This document shows, in pieces, positions 44,975 through 55,830 of a stretch of 56,778 bases of DNA. Source of the stretch: Aldersonia kunmingensis. Lineage in GTDB: Bacteria > Actinomycetota > Actinomycetes > Mycobacteriales > Mycobacteriaceae. The stretch is taken from assembly GCF_001646865.1 (NCBI RefSeq), contig NZ_LRRB01000198.1:1-56778 (forward strand), written 5' to 3'. Position 1 is the first letter of the stretch. Every line of letters begins with the position of its first letter. The notes beneath the pieces were generated by a model. That model had not been told where the DNA came from. It did no database searches and saw only the letters and a program-made list of their open reading frames with translations. The position numbers and the translations under genes were made by a program.

Positions 44975-45856
44975 ATGTCCCTCGACGAGGCTGCACCGAC
45001 GATCAGGGCCGGGTTCGAGCGTTTCGGCAACGTCCGAACCCGCGTCCTGACCGTTAGCGGGCAGGGCATACCACTCGTTTTGCTGCACGGCTTTCTCGAT
45101 AGCGGCGCGACCTGGCTCGAGCTGTTGAAGATCTCCTCGGCACATGGGCATGCCGCCATCGCGGTCGACCTGCCGGGGTATGGCGAGGCCGATCGGCGTC
45201 CGCCGGGTCCGATACTGCCGGAATTGGATGCGTTCGCCGACGGCATCGTCGCCAGGCACGGACCCGTTGTGCTGATGGGTAATTCGCTGGGTGCGGCGGT
45301 GGCTCTGCGGGCGGCAGAACGTCATCCCGATCATGTTCGAGCCGTGGTCGCGGTCGATGAGCCGACGATGACCGCAAACGCAATTGCGCGTTATGTCCGG
45401 ATTCCGGCGCCCCTCCATCCAGAGATCCTGGTGCGCTCGCCGTCACGGATCCTCCGCTGGGGCGTCGCGCGTTCGATGCCCCTGGCCCTGTACGGGCGGC
45501 CGCGATACCGGGTTCCGCCCGACATTACCGACCGATGGGTTCGGACCCTCGGGAATGGCGCGCGCTTGCGCACAGTCTTCCGGGAAGTCAGACAGCTGGC
45601 AGTCGAGACCGAGGTCGTCTGCTACCGGCCGGATCTCATTCAGTGCCCGGTGCTTATCGTGCACGGCAGCCGGGACGCGATCATCCCCGTCCGAGCCGGT
45701 GCGAGACTCCACAAGCTACTGCCCGGCAGCGAGTTTCACGTCATGCGCGGCAGTGGTCACTGCCCACAACTCGACAACCCGCAGGGGCTGTATCAGCTCG
45801 TGACGTCGTTCCTCGACCGCGCGATGCCCGACGACGACGCGGGGGCTGAGCACTAG
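44975..45856 (+). CDS. Alpha/beta hydrolase
   Basis: The 293-residue hydrolase has an oxyanion-hole motif LLHGFLDSG (about 36-44), nucleophile elbow MGNSLGAA with Ser near residue 101, an acid residue in HGSRDAIIP and His in GSGHCPQLD. AGGAG precedes the ATG at 44975, 29 bp after the acyl-CoA dehydrogenase stop. It is last in the operon and could hydrolyse an ester or thioester. Its 3' end overlaps the convergent alkD fragment by 4 bp. Confidence 0.85.
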   Translation: MSLDEAAPTIRAGFERFGNVRTRVLTVSGQGIPLVLLHGFLDSGATWLELLKISSAHGHAAIAVDLPGYGEADRRPPGPILPELDAFADGIVARHGPVVLMGNSLGAAVALRAAERHPDHVRAVVAVDEPTMTANAIARYVRIPAPLHPEILVRSPSRILRWGVARSMPLALYGRPRYRVPPDITDRWVRTLGNGARLRTVFREVRQLAVETEVVCYRPDLIQCPVLIVHGSRDAIIPVRAGARLHKLLPGSEFHVMRGSGHCPQLDNPQGLYQLVTSFLDRAMPDDDAGAEH

Positions 45857-46074
45857 GCGTTCTGCTCGGGGGTGCTCGATACCGTCTGCCAGAGCTCGCG
45901 CGCGAGGTCCTGCTGCGTCTTCAGTCGCTTGGCGACCGCACGTAGCTTGGTGAGGTTCACGCCGTGGTCGTCACCGTGCCGCTCGTTCACCGCGCGAATC
46001 TTCGGGTCCTCTAGCGCGGCCAGCTCGGCCATGACCTCGACCACCGTCGAGTCGGTCTCCGTCTGATCGGTCAT
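45853..46074 (-). pseudogene. alkD-like DNA-alkylation-repair gene fragment
   Basis: A 73-residue reading frame. Residues up to about 64 (EDPKIRAVNERHGDDHGVNLTKLRAVAKRL then KTQQDLARELWQT) match the N-terminus of actinobacterial AlkD-like DNA-alkylation-repair proteins, normally over 200 residues long. After this it ends in an unrelated tail, VSSTPEQNA. The remaining HEAT-like repeats are absent; the space is occupied by the end of the convergent hydrolase. It is probably a 3'-deleted remnant, although its ATG and frame are intact. Confidence 0.65.
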
Positions 46075-46102
46075 CGCGTGCTGCCGGTCGTCACGAAGGC
46101 GA

Positions 46103-46513
46103 TTATCCCCGGCGCTCCAGCTGTGCGAGCAACACCCGCCCGGTCAACCGACCGCCAACCGCCGCACCGAGCGGCACCTGCGCTTCGCGGCGATCGACCA
46201 CGCGGAAGTCGGAGATGCCGTTGACGCGACCGCGGCGACGCAGTGATCCCTTCCCCGCCGCGATCAGGTTGTGCAGCCATTGGGTCTGCGGGCCGTAAGG
46301 CAGTGGGATCGCGATGAGGTCGCCTCTTCGGAACGCGACCACCACCGTCGAGTACTCCGTGCCCGTCTTGCGTCCGCGATGCTCCACCACGGCCCACGGC
46401 AACACGTACGGCGCCAACGGCCCCGCCAGTTTGTTGGTGACCGCCTTGTTGAACCGCGCCATTTGCCGCGGAACTCCGTTTCGTTCGAATCCCAAATCCT
46501 CGTACGCCGCCAT
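46103..46513 (-). CDS. Deazaflavin (F420)-dependent nitroreductase-family protein
   Basis: A 136-residue split-barrel protein of the Ddn family. It has LPWAVVEHRGRKTGTEYSTVVVAFRRGD, the phosphate-binding GRKTG-x-x-Y-S motif for F420, and PQTQWLHNLIAAGKG. The ATG at 46513 follows GGGGGAG at good spacing; an upstream ATG at 46567 lacks one. Members reduce quinones or nitro compounds using reduced F420. The gene stands alone, divergent from lprD. Confidence 0.85.
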   Translation of the reverse strand: MAAYEDLGFERNGVPRQMARFNKAVTNKLAGPLAPYVLPWAVVEHRGRKTGTEYSTVVVAFRRGDLIAIPLPYGPQTQWLHNLIAAGKGSLRRRGRVNGISDFRVVDRREAQVPLGAAVGGRLTGRVLLAQLERRG

Positions 46514-46635
46514 CGCACTCCCCCGCTCGAAGTTCAAGATCGACTGCGCGGATTCTTTCCGCATCACACAGGCCCGTCAATACCCCGCCAGCACTGGTCG
46601 AATCCGGATATCCGCAGTTCGGTACCGTTTGGGGT

Positions 46636-47052
46636 ATGACCTCCCGGCCGAAGCGGCACCGACCTGCACTGATTGTGTTCGTCGTCGTCGCCGCGGCGGC
46701 CTGCCTCGCGCTCGGTTGGTGGCAGTGGACGCGGTTCGAAGCGGTCGGCGGCACGGGCCAGAACCTTGGTTACGCGCTGCAGTGGCCGCTGTTCGCCGTG
46801 TTCGTCGTGTACGCGTACCGGCGGTTCGTGCAGCTCGAGGACGACCGCACCGACCCGGAGGCACCCGAGGTCGGCGCCACGCCCGAATCGGCGACGCGCG
46901 CGAAGGCCGAGCCCACCGAGATTCCACCGGACCTGCTGCCACACCGCCCGACCGCCAAGGCGACCGACGGGCTGGACGAACGGACGTCCGAGTACAACCG
47001 CTACCTCGCCGAGCTGAATGCTCGGGACCGCAACGACAGGAGCACTACGTGA
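46636..47052 (+). CDS. lprD: LprD-like membrane-anchored protein
   Basis: A 138-residue protein similar to mycobacterial LprD (Rv1343c). It has an N-terminal helix with a Cys (IVFVVVAAAACLALGWWQWTRF), then QNLGYALQWPLFAVFVVYAYRRFV, then a Pro/Glu-rich tail ending EYNRYLAELNARD. The Cys at AAAC could serve as a lipobox, but two membrane helices are equally plausible. It overlaps the DUF3817 gene by GTGA, the order found in mycobacteria. Function is unknown. Confidence 0.8.
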   Translation: MTSRPKRHRPALIVFVVVAAAACLALGWWQWTRFEAVGGTGQNLGYALQWPLFAVFVVYAYRRFVQLEDDRTDPEAPEVGATPESATRAKAEPTEIPPDLLPHRPTAKATDGLDERTSEYNRYLAELNARDRNDRSTT

Positions 47053-47420
47053 CCGCGAGCCCCGAAGGCACCCAGACCACGACGGCGCCGGACAACTCCA
47101 AGATCGCGAGCGCGCTGCTGCGTTTCCGGATCTTCGCCTGGGTGACCGGCGTATGGCTGCTCGTGCTCACCGGCGAACTGGTCTACAAGTACCTACTCCT
47201 CGATGACGCCGACAGCGCGCCGTCGTGGTTCTTCTACATCGGGCAGGCCCACGGCGTGTTCTACATGATCTACCTGGCGGTCACGATCGACCTGGCGATC
47301 AAGGTCCGCTGGAAGGCCGCCACCACGATCACCACCGCGCTCGCCGGCACGATCCCGTTCATGTCGTTCGTTGCCGAGCACTACCGCAGCCAGCAGGTCA
47401 AGCGCGATTTCGGGGTCTGA
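47049..47420 (+). CDS. DUF3817 membrane protein (Rv1342c-like)
   Basis: A 123-residue protein with about three helices. Its family landmarks are LRFRIFAWVTGVWLLVLTGELVYKYL (about 25-50), GQAHGVFYMIYLAVTIDLAIKVRWK and GTIPFMSFVAEHY. The start GTG at 47049 overlaps the lprD stop. DUF3817 proteins are small integral membrane proteins without known activity; the family is sometimes annotated as tetraspanin-like. It converges on rdgB, with 6 bp between stops. Confidence 0.88.
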   Translation: MTASPEGTQTTTAPDNSKIASALLRFRIFAWVTGVWLLVLTGELVYKYLLLDDADSAPSWFFYIGQAHGVFYMIYLAVTIDLAIKVRWKAATTITTALAGTIPFMSFVAEHYRSQQVKRDFGV

Positions 47421-47426
47421 CCACAG

Positions 47427-48038
47427 CTAGCCCGCCAGCGCGCGGAGTGCAGGCACGAGTTGTTTCAGCGCACGGCCCCGGTGTGAGCGGGCGTCCTTCT
47501 CCGCCGGAGTGAGTTCGGCCGAGGTGCGATCGGCGTCGTCCGGCAGGAAGACCGGATCGTAGCCGAAGCCGCCGCCCCCGCGGGGCGCGTCGACGATCAC
47601 GCCCGGCCACTCGCCACGCACGACAATCTCGTCGCCATCGGGCAGCACCAGCGCACACACCGAGACGAAGCGCCCGGTTCGCCGCTCCTCCGGCACGTCG
47701 GCGATCTGGCCGAGCAACAATGCGGTGTTCGCCGCGTCGTCGCCGTGCCTGCCTGACCAGCGTGCCGACAGCACGCCGGGCATCCCGTTGAGCGCGTCCA
47801 CTTCGATACCGGAATCGTCTGCCACACAAGGCAATCCGGACGCCTTCGCACCGTCCCGCGCCTTGATCAGGGCGTTGTCGGCGAACGTCGCGCCGGTCTC
47901 GGGCGCTTCGGGGAACGGTGGGATCTCGTCGAGCCCAACGATGGTGATGCCCGCGATGTCATGCTCGGCAAGCACACGTCGCAGCTCGGCCAGCTTTTTC
48001 GCGTTGCGGCTGGCGACCAGCAGTTGCCGGTCAGCCAC
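47427..48038 (-). CDS. rdgB: Non-canonical purine NTP pyrophosphatase
   Basis: The 203-residue enzyme hydrolyses dITP, ITP and XTP to monophosphates, cleansing the nucleotide pool. It has [14 protein letters not shown] (about 9-22), [28 protein letters not shown] (catalytic Asp) and the C-terminal [11 protein letters not shown] with SHRGRAL. The GTG at 48038 overlaps the rph stop by 8 bp, so it is coupled to rph as in mycobacteria. Confidence 0.95.
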   Translation of the reverse strand: MADRQLLVASRNAKKLAELRRVLAEHDIAGITIVGLDEIPPFPEAPETGATFADNALIKARDGAKASGLPCVADDSGIEVDALNGMPGVLSARWSGRHGDDAANTALLLGQIADVPEERRTGRFVSVCALVLPDGDEIVVRGEWPGVIVDAPRGGGGFGYDPVFLPDDADRTSAELTPAEKDARSHRGRALKQLVPALRALAG

Positions 48039-48813
48039 CGAACTTCTTCTTCGGCGGATCAGCCGGTTCGGGCAACACACCGGGGTACGGCTCGGCCAGC
48101 GCGGCCTGCTGGGCCTCGAAGAGCTTGTCGCAGCCGGCCAGCGCAGAATCGAGCATCTTGTCGAGGGTGGAGCGCGGGAACGTCGCGCCCTCGCCGGTCC
48201 CCTGCACCTCGACGAGGGTGCCGGTATCGGTGGCGACCACGTTCATGTCGACCTCCGCCCGCGAGTCCTCCTCGTAGGGCAGGTCGAGCCGTACACGGCC
48301 GTCGACCACGCCGACGCTGACCGCAGCGATCGCACACGAAAGCGGCTGCGGATCCGACAGCAGGTTGGCCGCACGTAGATAGGTGACCGCGTCGTGCAGG
48401 GCGACATACGCGCCCGTGATCGCCGCGGTGCGGGTGCCGCCGTCGGCCTGCAGCACATCGCAGTCGATCGCGATGGTGTTCTCACCGATCGCAGCGAGGT
48501 CGATGCACGCGCGCAGGGATCGGCCGACCAGGCGGCTGATCTCCTGGGTGCGGCCGCCGACCTTGCCCTTCACCGACTCGCGGCCGCTACGCGTGTGCGT
48601 GGCGGCGGGCAGCATGGCGTACTCGGCGGTGAGCCAGCCGAGGCCGGAGCCCTTGCGCCAGCCCGGCACCCCCTCGGTCACGCTTGCCGTGCACATCACC
48701 CGCGTATTGCCGAACTCCACCAGTACCGACCCGGCAGGGTGACTGGTGAATCCTCGGGTGATGCGGACCTCGCGGAGTTCGTCGTCCGCTCTTCCATCGG
48801 CTCGTCTCGACAC
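48031..48813 (-). CDS. rph: Ribonuclease PH
   Basis: The 260-residue 3'-5' phosphorolytic exoribonuclease trims tRNA 3' ends. It has [34 protein letters not shown], the phosphate-binding [20 protein letters not shown] (Arg-rich) and [15 protein letters not shown]. It begins with GTG at 48813 ([14 protein letters not shown]), the expected length for the family; a frame extended upstream is not supported. It is the first of the rph-rdgB pair, downstream of the Rv1339-like gene. Confidence 0.95.
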   Translation of the reverse strand: MSRRADGRADDELREVRITRGFTSHPAGSVLVEFGNTRVMCTASVTEGVPGWRKGSGLGWLTAEYAMLPAATHTRSGRESVKGKVGGRTQEISRLVGRSLRACIDLAAIGENTIAIDCDVLQADGGTRTAAITGAYVALHDAVTYLRAANLLSDPQPLSCAIAAVSVGVVDGRVRLDLPYEEDSRAEVDMNVVATDTGTLVEVQGTGEGATFPRSTLDKMLDSALAGCDKLFEAQQAALAEPYPGVLPEPADPPKKKFGG

Positions 48814-48893
48814 GGGCGAAAGCCTATCGGCCGAACGCGCGGCGGGACCGCCGGACCTCCGTATCGCGTGGACGGGAGGGTGCCGGGAGGCGG

Positions 48894-49655
48894 TCAGAAG
48901 TCGTACACCTCGCCCGGGGACACGGCGTGCACCGGTCCGGAGAACTCGGCCTTCGCCTCGGCGATGACGTCCTCGCGCGAGGTCCATGGCGGGATATGGG
49001 TAAGTAGCAATTCCTGCACTCCGGCGCGGCTGGCGAGCTGACCGGCCTCAGTACCGGACATATGCAGATTGGGCGGGCGATTGGGCGGGTCGTGCGTCCA
49101 CGACGCCTCGGCCAGGAGAATGTCCGCTCCGGCGGCCAGCTCGACCACACCGGAACAGAGGGCGGTATCGCCGGTGAAGCACAGCGTCCGTCCGGCGTCG
49201 CTACGAATGCGCAGGCCGTAGGACTCCGGCGGATGACTCACGCGCATCGGGGTGATCGTGGCGGTGCCGAACGGGACCTCGACACCGGACTCCCACGGCC
49301 GCATATCGATCGTGTCGGACCAGTCATCGCAGGCTCCGGCGACCTCCGCGGACGCGACCCCGATCCGTTCGGCGGTGTCGCTCGGTCCATGCACGATTGC
49401 ACGTCCGCCAGACGAGTTCGGGTGGTAGCGACGCCACACCAGCAGACTCGGTAAATCGAGACAGTGGTCGGCATGGAGGTGGGAAAGAAAGATCGCAACC
49501 TCGCCCGGGTCGGCATAGCGCTGCAACGCGCCGAGCACACCCGGCCCGAAGTCGATGACCGCGGGAGTCGTTCCCGGTGCCGTCAGCAGGTACCCCGACG
49601 CGGGCGAGTCCGGCCCGGACACACTGCCCGAACACCCGAGGACGGTCAACCGCAT
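48894..49655 (-). CDS. Metallo-beta-lactamase-fold phosphodiesterase (Rv1339-like)
   Basis: The 253-residue hydrolase has the metal-binding motif [10 protein letters not shown] (about 58-67), then [15 protein letters not shown] and a final His in LLTHIPP. These are the ligands expected of RNase Z-like phosphodiesterases. M. tuberculosis Rv1339 has been reported as a cyclic-nucleotide phosphodiesterase; that is the likely activity here. The start ATG at 49655 gives [10 protein letters not shown], the fold's first strand. In M. tuberculosis murI lies between it and the rhomboid gene; here there are 56 bp and no gene. Confidence 0.9.
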   Translation of the reverse strand: MRLTVLGCSGSVSGPDSPASGYLLTAPGTTPAVIDFGPGVLGALQRYADPGEVAIFLSHLHADHCLDLPSLLVWRRYHPNSSGGRAIVHGPSDTAERIGVASAEVAGACDDWSDTIDMRPWESGVEVPFGTATITPMRVSHPPESYGLRIRSDAGRTLCFTGDTALCSGVVELAAGADILLAEASWTHDPPNRPPNLHMSGTEAGQLASRAGVQELLLTHIPPWTSREDVIAEAKAEFSGPVHAVSPGEVYDF

Positions 49656-49711
49656 ACGGTCATGCTGCCACGAACCATGCATTCAATAAACGTTCGATCA
49701 TTTCGGAACGG

Positions 49712-50482
49712 TCACGTGGCGGCGGATGCCTGAGATCGCGCTCGGCGCGCATCGCGTTCGGGTCCCGACAGCATCCACGCAGCCACAACGCCGCCAATCG
49801 CACCGAAAAGGTGTCCCTGCCAGGACACTCCGGGCGTGCCGGGCAGCGCGCCCCACAGCAGGCTGCCGTAGATGAGAAACACCACGATGCCGATCAGGAC
49901 CTGCGCGATCTTGCGGGTGAAGAAGCCTCGCACGAGCAGGTAGGCGAGCCAGCCGAAGACGATCCCGGACGCGCCGATATGCAGTGTGTTCTGCCCTCCC
50001 GTGAACCACACCCCCACCCCGGCCACCAGCCAGATGATGCCGGTCGCCGCGAGTCCGCGGCCGATTCCGGACAACATCACGAGGAAGCCGAGTACCAACA
50101 GTGGCAGCGTGTTCGCGGCGAGATGCTCCCAGTTCGCATGCAGGAGCGGCGCGAACAGGATGCCCCACAGGCCGTTCAGCGTCAGCGGCTCGATCCCCCA
50201 CTGATCGAGCCGGTGGTCCATCAGCGCGTCGATGAACTCGATGACGTAGAGCAGCAAGGCGAATCCGCCGACGATCGCTGCCGCCACCTGCCACTGCGGG
50301 CGTTCTTTCTCCTCGCGAGCAGCGGGCTTAGCGGACGGCGTCGAGGCCGGCGGCGTCGGACGCGAAGTAGGGGCAGGAGGCGTCGCCGGGCGCGGATTGG
50401 CCAATTGGTCGCGGATCGCGTCCAGCCTCGAGCGGTCGAAGCTGGGATCGGAGAACCCCGGTCCCTGCGGACTGCCAGTCAT
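49712..50482 (-). CDS. Rhomboid-family intramembrane serine protease
   Basis: A 256-residue protein. An N-terminal cytoplasmic region of about 65 residues, rich in Pro/Thr/Ser, precedes six membrane helices. LLHANWEHLAANTLPLLVLG carries the rhomboid HxxxN region. GASGIVFGW has the catalytic Ser (GxSG) and SWQGHLFGAIGG the catalytic His. GAGAGG precedes the ATG at 50482. It corresponds to Rv1337. Substrates are unknown. Confidence 0.92.
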   Translation of the reverse strand: MTGSPQGPGFSDPSFDRSRLDAIRDQLANPRPATPPAPTSRPTPPASTPSAKPAAREEKERPQWQVAAAIVGGFALLLYVIEFIDALMDHRLDQWGIEPLTLNGLWGILFAPLLHANWEHLAANTLPLLVLGFLVMLSGIGRGLAATGIIWLVAGVGVWFTGGQNTLHIGASGIVFGWLAYLLVRGFFTRKIAQVLIGIVVFLIYGSLLWGALPGTPGVSWQGHLFGAIGGVVAAWMLSGPERDARRARSQASAAT

Positions 50483-50563
50483 CGCGTGACCTCTCGTAGT
50501 CACCCTCGAGCGCGGGAGCCGGTCACCGAGCCGTATCCGGGAGCGTTGTGGCAGCTCCGTCGC

Positions 50564-51824
<1,261 letters not shown>

Positions 51825-51851
51825 CGGTGCTCCTGTTCTCGATCTGCTTGA

Positions 51852-52325
51852 TTAGTTGGTGACGGATTCGTAGCGTTCGACAACGTCCACCGGTTCCTCG
51901 GTGACGACGCCGTCGACGATGCGGTAGCTGCGCAACTCGTGGACCTCGGGATCGCGCGTGGAGATCAGCACATAGTGCGCATCGGGTTCGGACGCATAGG
52001 AAACGTCGGTGCGGCTGGGGTAAGCCTCGGTCGCGGTGTGCGAGTGATAGATCACGATGGGCGCCTCGTCGGCGTCGTCCATCGCGCGATACAAGCGCAG
52101 CTGTTCACCGGAGTCGAACCGGTAGAAGGTGGGTGACCGCTCGGCGTTGATCATCGCGACGTGCCGCTCGGGGCGATCGGACCCCTCTGGTCCCGCAATC
52201 ACGCCGCACGCTTCATCCGGATGGTCGGCACGCGCGTGCGCCACCATCGCCTCGACGAGATCCGCTCTGATCACCAGCAACGCCCGCAGCCCCTTCCGAC
52301 CTACCAGTTGCGGCGCTCGCGTCAC
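51852..52325 (-). CDS. mec: JAMM-type metalloprotease Mec
   Basis: The 157-residue zinc protease cleaves the CysO-cysteine adduct to release cysteine. The JAMM motif is visible as Glu in HPDEACGVIAGPEG, IYHSHTATEAYPSRTD (HxH...S..D). The strand block RPERHVAMINAERSPTFYRFDSGEQL matches mycobacterial Mec. The GTG at 52325 overlaps the peptidase stop; starts nearer to VIRADLV are possible and would give the 140-residue length of Rv1334 more exactly. Confidence 0.92.
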   Translation of the reverse strand: MTRAPQLVGRKGLRALLVIRADLVEAMVAHARADHPDEACGVIAGPEGSDRPERHVAMINAERSPTFYRFDSGEQLRLYRAMDDADEAPIVIYHSHTATEAYPSRTDVSYASEPDAHYVLISTRDPEVHELRSYRIVDGVVTEEPVDVVERYESVTN

Positions 52326-53425
52326 GCCTCGGCGAGCACCGCCGACGACAACATTTCCCGATATGCGGGTATTCCCGCGACCGAATGAGCGGCCAAAATC
52401 GCGTCGACGATCGCGCGCTCCATACACACCGCCGCTGCCGCGCACAAAGCACTGGTCGCGGCCAATTCGGTGGGAAATTCCGCCGGTAGCGCCGGCTCCG
52501 GCACGGCGAGCGTCACGCGATTGGTCGCGAGCGCGAAGAACGTGTCCCCGTCGAGCGGCGAATGCGCCGGACGCACCGCTCTGGCCAAGCCATCATGTGC
52601 CGCCATGGCCAGCCTGCGGCACGCCGCGGCCGGCAGTATGGCGTCCGTGGCGACCACCCCGATCGTGGTGTTCAGCACGGTGCCCTTCTCGGCGAGCTCG
52701 TTGAGCGCGACGACCTGTTCGGCGCTCGGCGCGCGCAGCCCGAAGAACTCCGCGCCATCCGATGCCACTCCCCACGGCAGGCCGGAACGCGGATCGACCA
52801 CGGAGCCCACCGGATTCGCGACCACCAGTGCGGCGACCGTAGCCCCTGCGGCGGGGCCATCGACCAATACCGCACTGGCCGTGCCGATTCCGCCCTTGAG
52901 CATTCCGGCCCGCGCACCGGTGCCGGCTCCGACACAACCGCGGGCGAACTCCTCGGCCGCTGCTTGCGCCGCGCGATAACCGAAGTCTGCGGTCGGTCGC
53001 ACGCCCCAATCCCCCACGGGCAGATCGAAAATGACGGCGCCGGGAACGATCGGGACCCGCAGCGATTCACTCGTCGTGCTTGTCGCCGACATATCGATGC
53101 CCTCGTCGTGCTCCTCGAGCCAGCGCATCACGCCGTCGGCCGCGGCGAGGCCGTACGCGCTGCCGCCGGTGAGGAGCAACGCGTGCACCTGCTGCACCGA
53201 ATTGCTCGGCTCGAGGAGGTCGGTCTCCCGTGTTCCCGGCCCGCCGCCACGCACGTCCACCGCCGCCGTAGCGCCGCCGGGCGCGCGAATGACCGTGCAC
53301 CCGGTCGCTGCGCCCGCGCCGGCCGTCTCGTCGGTCCGCACAACCACATCGGCGTCGAGGCGATGGTCGTGGCCGACGAGCAGGCCCGTCACGTCGGTCA
53401 GCGCGTTGCGCGGCCCCCGTTTCAC
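52322..53425 (-). CDS. P1/DmpA-type aminopeptidase (S58 family)
   Basis: A 367-residue self-processing N-terminal nucleophile hydrolase. It has the family start NALTDVTGLLVGHDHR, LLTGGSAYGLAAADGVMRWLEE, GARAGMLKGGIGTAS and VLNTTIGVVATDA, in which the Asn-Thr/Thr region is the autocleavage and nucleophile site. It corresponds to Rv1333. The GTG at 53423-53425 gives VKRGPRNALTDV, consistent with family starts. Its 3' end overlaps mec. Confidence 0.9.
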   Translation of the reverse strand: MKRGPRNALTDVTGLLVGHDHRLDADVVVRTDETAGAGAATGCTVIRAPGGATAAVDVRGGGPGTRETDLLEPSNSVQQVHALLLTGGSAYGLAAADGVMRWLEEHDEGIDMSATSTTSESLRVPIVPGAVIFDLPVGDWGVRPTADFGYRAAQAAAEEFARGCVGAGTGARAGMLKGGIGTASAVLVDGPAAGATVAALVVANPVGSVVDPRSGLPWGVASDGAEFFGLRAPSAEQVVALNELAEKGTVLNTTIGVVATDAILPAAACRRLAMAAHDGLARAVRPAHSPLDGDTFFALATNRVTLAVPEPALPAEFPTELAATSALCAAAAVCMERAIVDAILAAHSVAGIPAYREMLSSAVLAEA

Positions 53426-53444
53426 GGTGCAGCATTCATGAAGC

Positions 53445-54014
53445 TCATGGCGCGAGCGCCTGAATCAGGGAATCCTGCATCCAGGTGAGCCAGTGGTAGA
53501 CGTCGAGGTGTGGTGCCCGCGGGTCGTCCTCGTCGAGATGGTCCGGGGTGTCGGCGTCCACGCCGAGGGTGGCACCGAGGGCGAGCCGGACATCGTTGAG
53601 CCCCGTCAACCAGGCATCGGCCTGCTCCTGCGTGAGGACCACCTTGCCGCCCCGATGCGGGACGGTATCGAGGATCACCGAGCCGGCGGCGAGCTTGTCC
53701 GCGATGATTTCCGGCTCGTGCAGGCTGCGCAGCGCGCCATTGATATTGGCCTTGTCCGCGTCGGGTGTGCCCGGTTCACTGCGGTGAAAATCGGGCAACA
53801 GCCGGGCCAGCGCGGCATCCTCGGGCGGCGTGCTGTTTCCGGTTTGCAGCCCGGTCAGCTCGGCGAGCTCGTCGGTGGAAGCCTCTCGTTTGCGTTCGTC
53901 GAGGAGCCCGCACACGGATTCCACCAGCGAGCGCAGCACCGTTGCCTCACGGGCGTCGAGCTCGGACCGGAGCGTGACCCCCATCAGCGAGTTCTTCCGG
54001 GTCCACGTCCGCAA
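53445..54014 (-). CDS. DUF2017 protein (Rv1332-like)
   Basis: A 189-residue soluble protein with the DUF2017 pattern. An N-terminal strand segment (RTWTRKNSLMGVTLRSELDAREATVLRSLV) is followed by DALARLLPDFH-type helix (DAALARLLPDFHRSEP), then VVLTQEQADAWLTGLNDVRLALG and DVYHWLTWMQDSLIQAL at the C-terminus. The start is TTG at 54014. DUF2017 proteins always sit beside clpS in actinobacteria. Suspected but unproven, they may modulate ClpS-ClpCP adaptor function. Confidence 0.88.
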   Translation of the reverse strand: MRTWTRKNSLMGVTLRSELDAREATVLRSLVESVCGLLDERKREASTDELAELTGLQTGNSTPPEDAALARLLPDFHRSEPGTPDADKANINGALRSLHEPEIIADKLAAGSVILDTVPHRGGKVVLTQEQADAWLTGLNDVRLALGATLGVDADTPDHLDEDDPRAPHLDVYHWLTWMQDSLIQALAP

Positions 54015-54080
54015 ATTCGCCCCAATTTTCGTCGATGTCGCGCCGGGTGGCGCAGGAACGCGCGGGTCCGACTCGGCCGG

Positions 54081-54410
54081 TCAGGTATCCCGCTGCATGG
54101 TCGCCCAAAGCCCGGCCGCGTGCAGCCTACGAACATCGTGCTCCATCTTGTCCCGGGATCCGGAGGAGACGACCGCCTTACCGTCCTGATGCACCTTCAG
54201 CATCAGCTCGGTGGCCTTGGCTTTGCTGTAGCCGAACAGCTTCTGAAAGATGTAGGTCACGTAGTGCATGAGGTTCACCGGGTCGTCCCAGACGACAGTG
54301 ACCCAAGGGCGATCCTCGGCTTCGAGGATGTCGGTGACCTCGAGTTGTTCGGGCGTGGCCTGCGGTACCGCCAGGCGCGGCACAACTTCGGCTGTTGACG
54401 ACCAGGCCAT
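54081..54410 (-). CDS. clpS: ATP-dependent Clp protease adaptor ClpS
   Basis: The 109-residue adaptor delivers N-degron substrates to ClpC/ClpP. It has the ClpS core [28 protein letters not shown] (Asp-Asp-Pro-x-N binding pocket), then [34 protein letters not shown]. The ATG at 54410 is the first in the conserved frame; the 64-bp gap to pncB is a divergent promoter. It precedes DUF2017 in the same direction. Confidence 0.94.
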   Translation of the reverse strand: MAWSSTAEVVPRLAVPQATPEQLEVTDILEAEDRPWVTVVWDDPVNLMHYVTYIFQKLFGYSKAKATELMLKVHQDGKAVVSSGSRDKMEHDVRRLHAAGLWATMQRDT

Positions 54411-54474
54411 ATGTCCAGAGTACGACGTGCCCCGTGAACCACAACACCCGGCGTGTCGCTCGTAAGGTGGAATC

Positions 54475-55821
54475 GTGTCGCGTTCCGGTAGTACCGCGCT
54501 GCTCACCGACCAGTACGAACTGACGATGCTCGCCGCGGCCCTCGCCGACGGCACTGCGCAGCGGAAATGCACCTTCGAGGTGTTCGCGCGACGACTTCCC
54601 GATGGCCGCCGGTACGGCGTGGTGGCCGGAACTGGACGCCTGCTCGAGGCGCTTGCGGACTACCGCTTCGGAGCGGCCGAACTGGCCGTGGTCGCGCCCG
54701 TGGTGAACGAGCAAACCGCCGAGTGGCTGGCCGACTACCGCTTCTCCGGTGACATCGACGGCTACCGCGAGGGCGAGCTCTACTTCCCCGGCTCACCGAT
54801 ACTCTCGGTGCACGGCACCTTCGCCGAGTGTGTCCTGCTCGAGACGCTTGTGCTGTCGGTGCTCAACCACGACAGCGCAATCGCCTCCGCGGCCGCACGC
54901 ATGGTGTCTGCCGCGCAGGGCCGCCCACTTATCGAGATGGGCACGCGCCGCACCCACGAACTCGCCGCCCCGGCCTGCTCGCGCGCTGCCTACCTCGCCG
55001 GATTCGCCGCCACGTCGAATCTCGCGGCGGTCCGCGATTTCGGCATCCCAGGCACCGGGACCAGCGCACACTCCTACACGCTGCTGCACACCGGCCCGGA
55101 CGGCACGCCCGATGAGGCGTCGGCGTTCCGCGGGCAGATCGCTGCGCTCGGCACCGGCACCACGCTGCTCGTGGACACCTACGACATCACCGCAGGGGTC
55201 GAGCGGGCGATCGAGGTTGCCGGGCCTGGGCTCGGCGCGGTCCGCATCGACTCCGGCGACCTCGGCGTCATGGCCAGGCAGGTCCGGGAGCAACTCGACC
55301 GCCTCGGCGCGCATTCGACGAAGATCGTGCTGTCCGGTGACCTGGACGAATACGCGATCGCCGCGCTGCGCGCCGATCCCGTCGACGCGTACGGCGTCGG
55401 CACCTCCGTGGTCACCGGCTCGGGCGCGCCGACGGCGAGCATGGTCTACAAACTCGTCGAGGTCGACGGCGTGCCGGTGGCCAAGCGCAGCAGCCACAAG
55501 AAATCCCGCGGCGGATCCAAGTGCGGGCTCCGCCGGTATCGCAGCTCCGGGACGATGATCGAGGAGGTCGTGCACTCCGCCGCGGCGACGCTGCCCGACG
55601 AGCCGGCCACGCGCTCGCGCCCGCTTACCGTTCCGCTCGTTCGGGCGGGCGATGCCGCGGCAGACCTTCCGGACCTGGCGCAGGCCCGCGAACTCGTGGC
55701 CGCCGGGCTTCGGTCACTGCCCTGGGAGGGGCTGCAACTGTCGCGCGGCGAGCCTGCGGTTCCGACCACATTCCTCGACGCAGCCGTCGGGTTGGCCGAG
55801 CGGCGCGCGCCCAGCCAGTAA
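54475..55821 (+). CDS. pncB: Nicotinate phosphoribosyltransferase
   Basis: The 448-residue enzyme of NAD salvage makes nicotinate mononucleotide from nicotinate, PRPP and ATP. It has [15 protein letters not shown] (about 9-23), [33 protein letters not shown] (the His region that is phosphorylated), [20 protein letters not shown] and the PRPP loop [16 protein letters not shown]. The start is GTG at 54475. It is divergent from clpS and followed 9 bp later by dinG in the same direction. Confidence 0.94.
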   Translation: MSRSGSTALLTDQYELTMLAAALADGTAQRKCTFEVFARRLPDGRRYGVVAGTGRLLEALADYRFGAAELAVVAPVVNEQTAEWLADYRFSGDIDGYREGELYFPGSPILSVHGTFAECVLLETLVLSVLNHDSAIASAAARMVSAAQGRPLIEMGTRRTHELAAPACSRAAYLAGFAATSNLAAVRDFGIPGTGTSAHSYTLLHTGPDGTPDEASAFRGQIAALGTGTTLLVDTYDITAGVERAIEVAGPGLGAVRIDSGDLGVMARQVREQLDRLGAHSTKIVLSGDLDEYAIAALRADPVDAYGVGTSVVTGSGAPTASMVYKLVEVDGVPVAKRSSHKKSRGGSKCGLRRYRSSGTMIEEVVHSAAATLPDEPATRSRPLTVPLVRAGDAAADLPDLAQARELVAAGLRSLPWEGLQLSRGEPAVPTTFLDAAVGLAERRAPSQ

Positions 55822-55830
55822 CCTGCTCGG

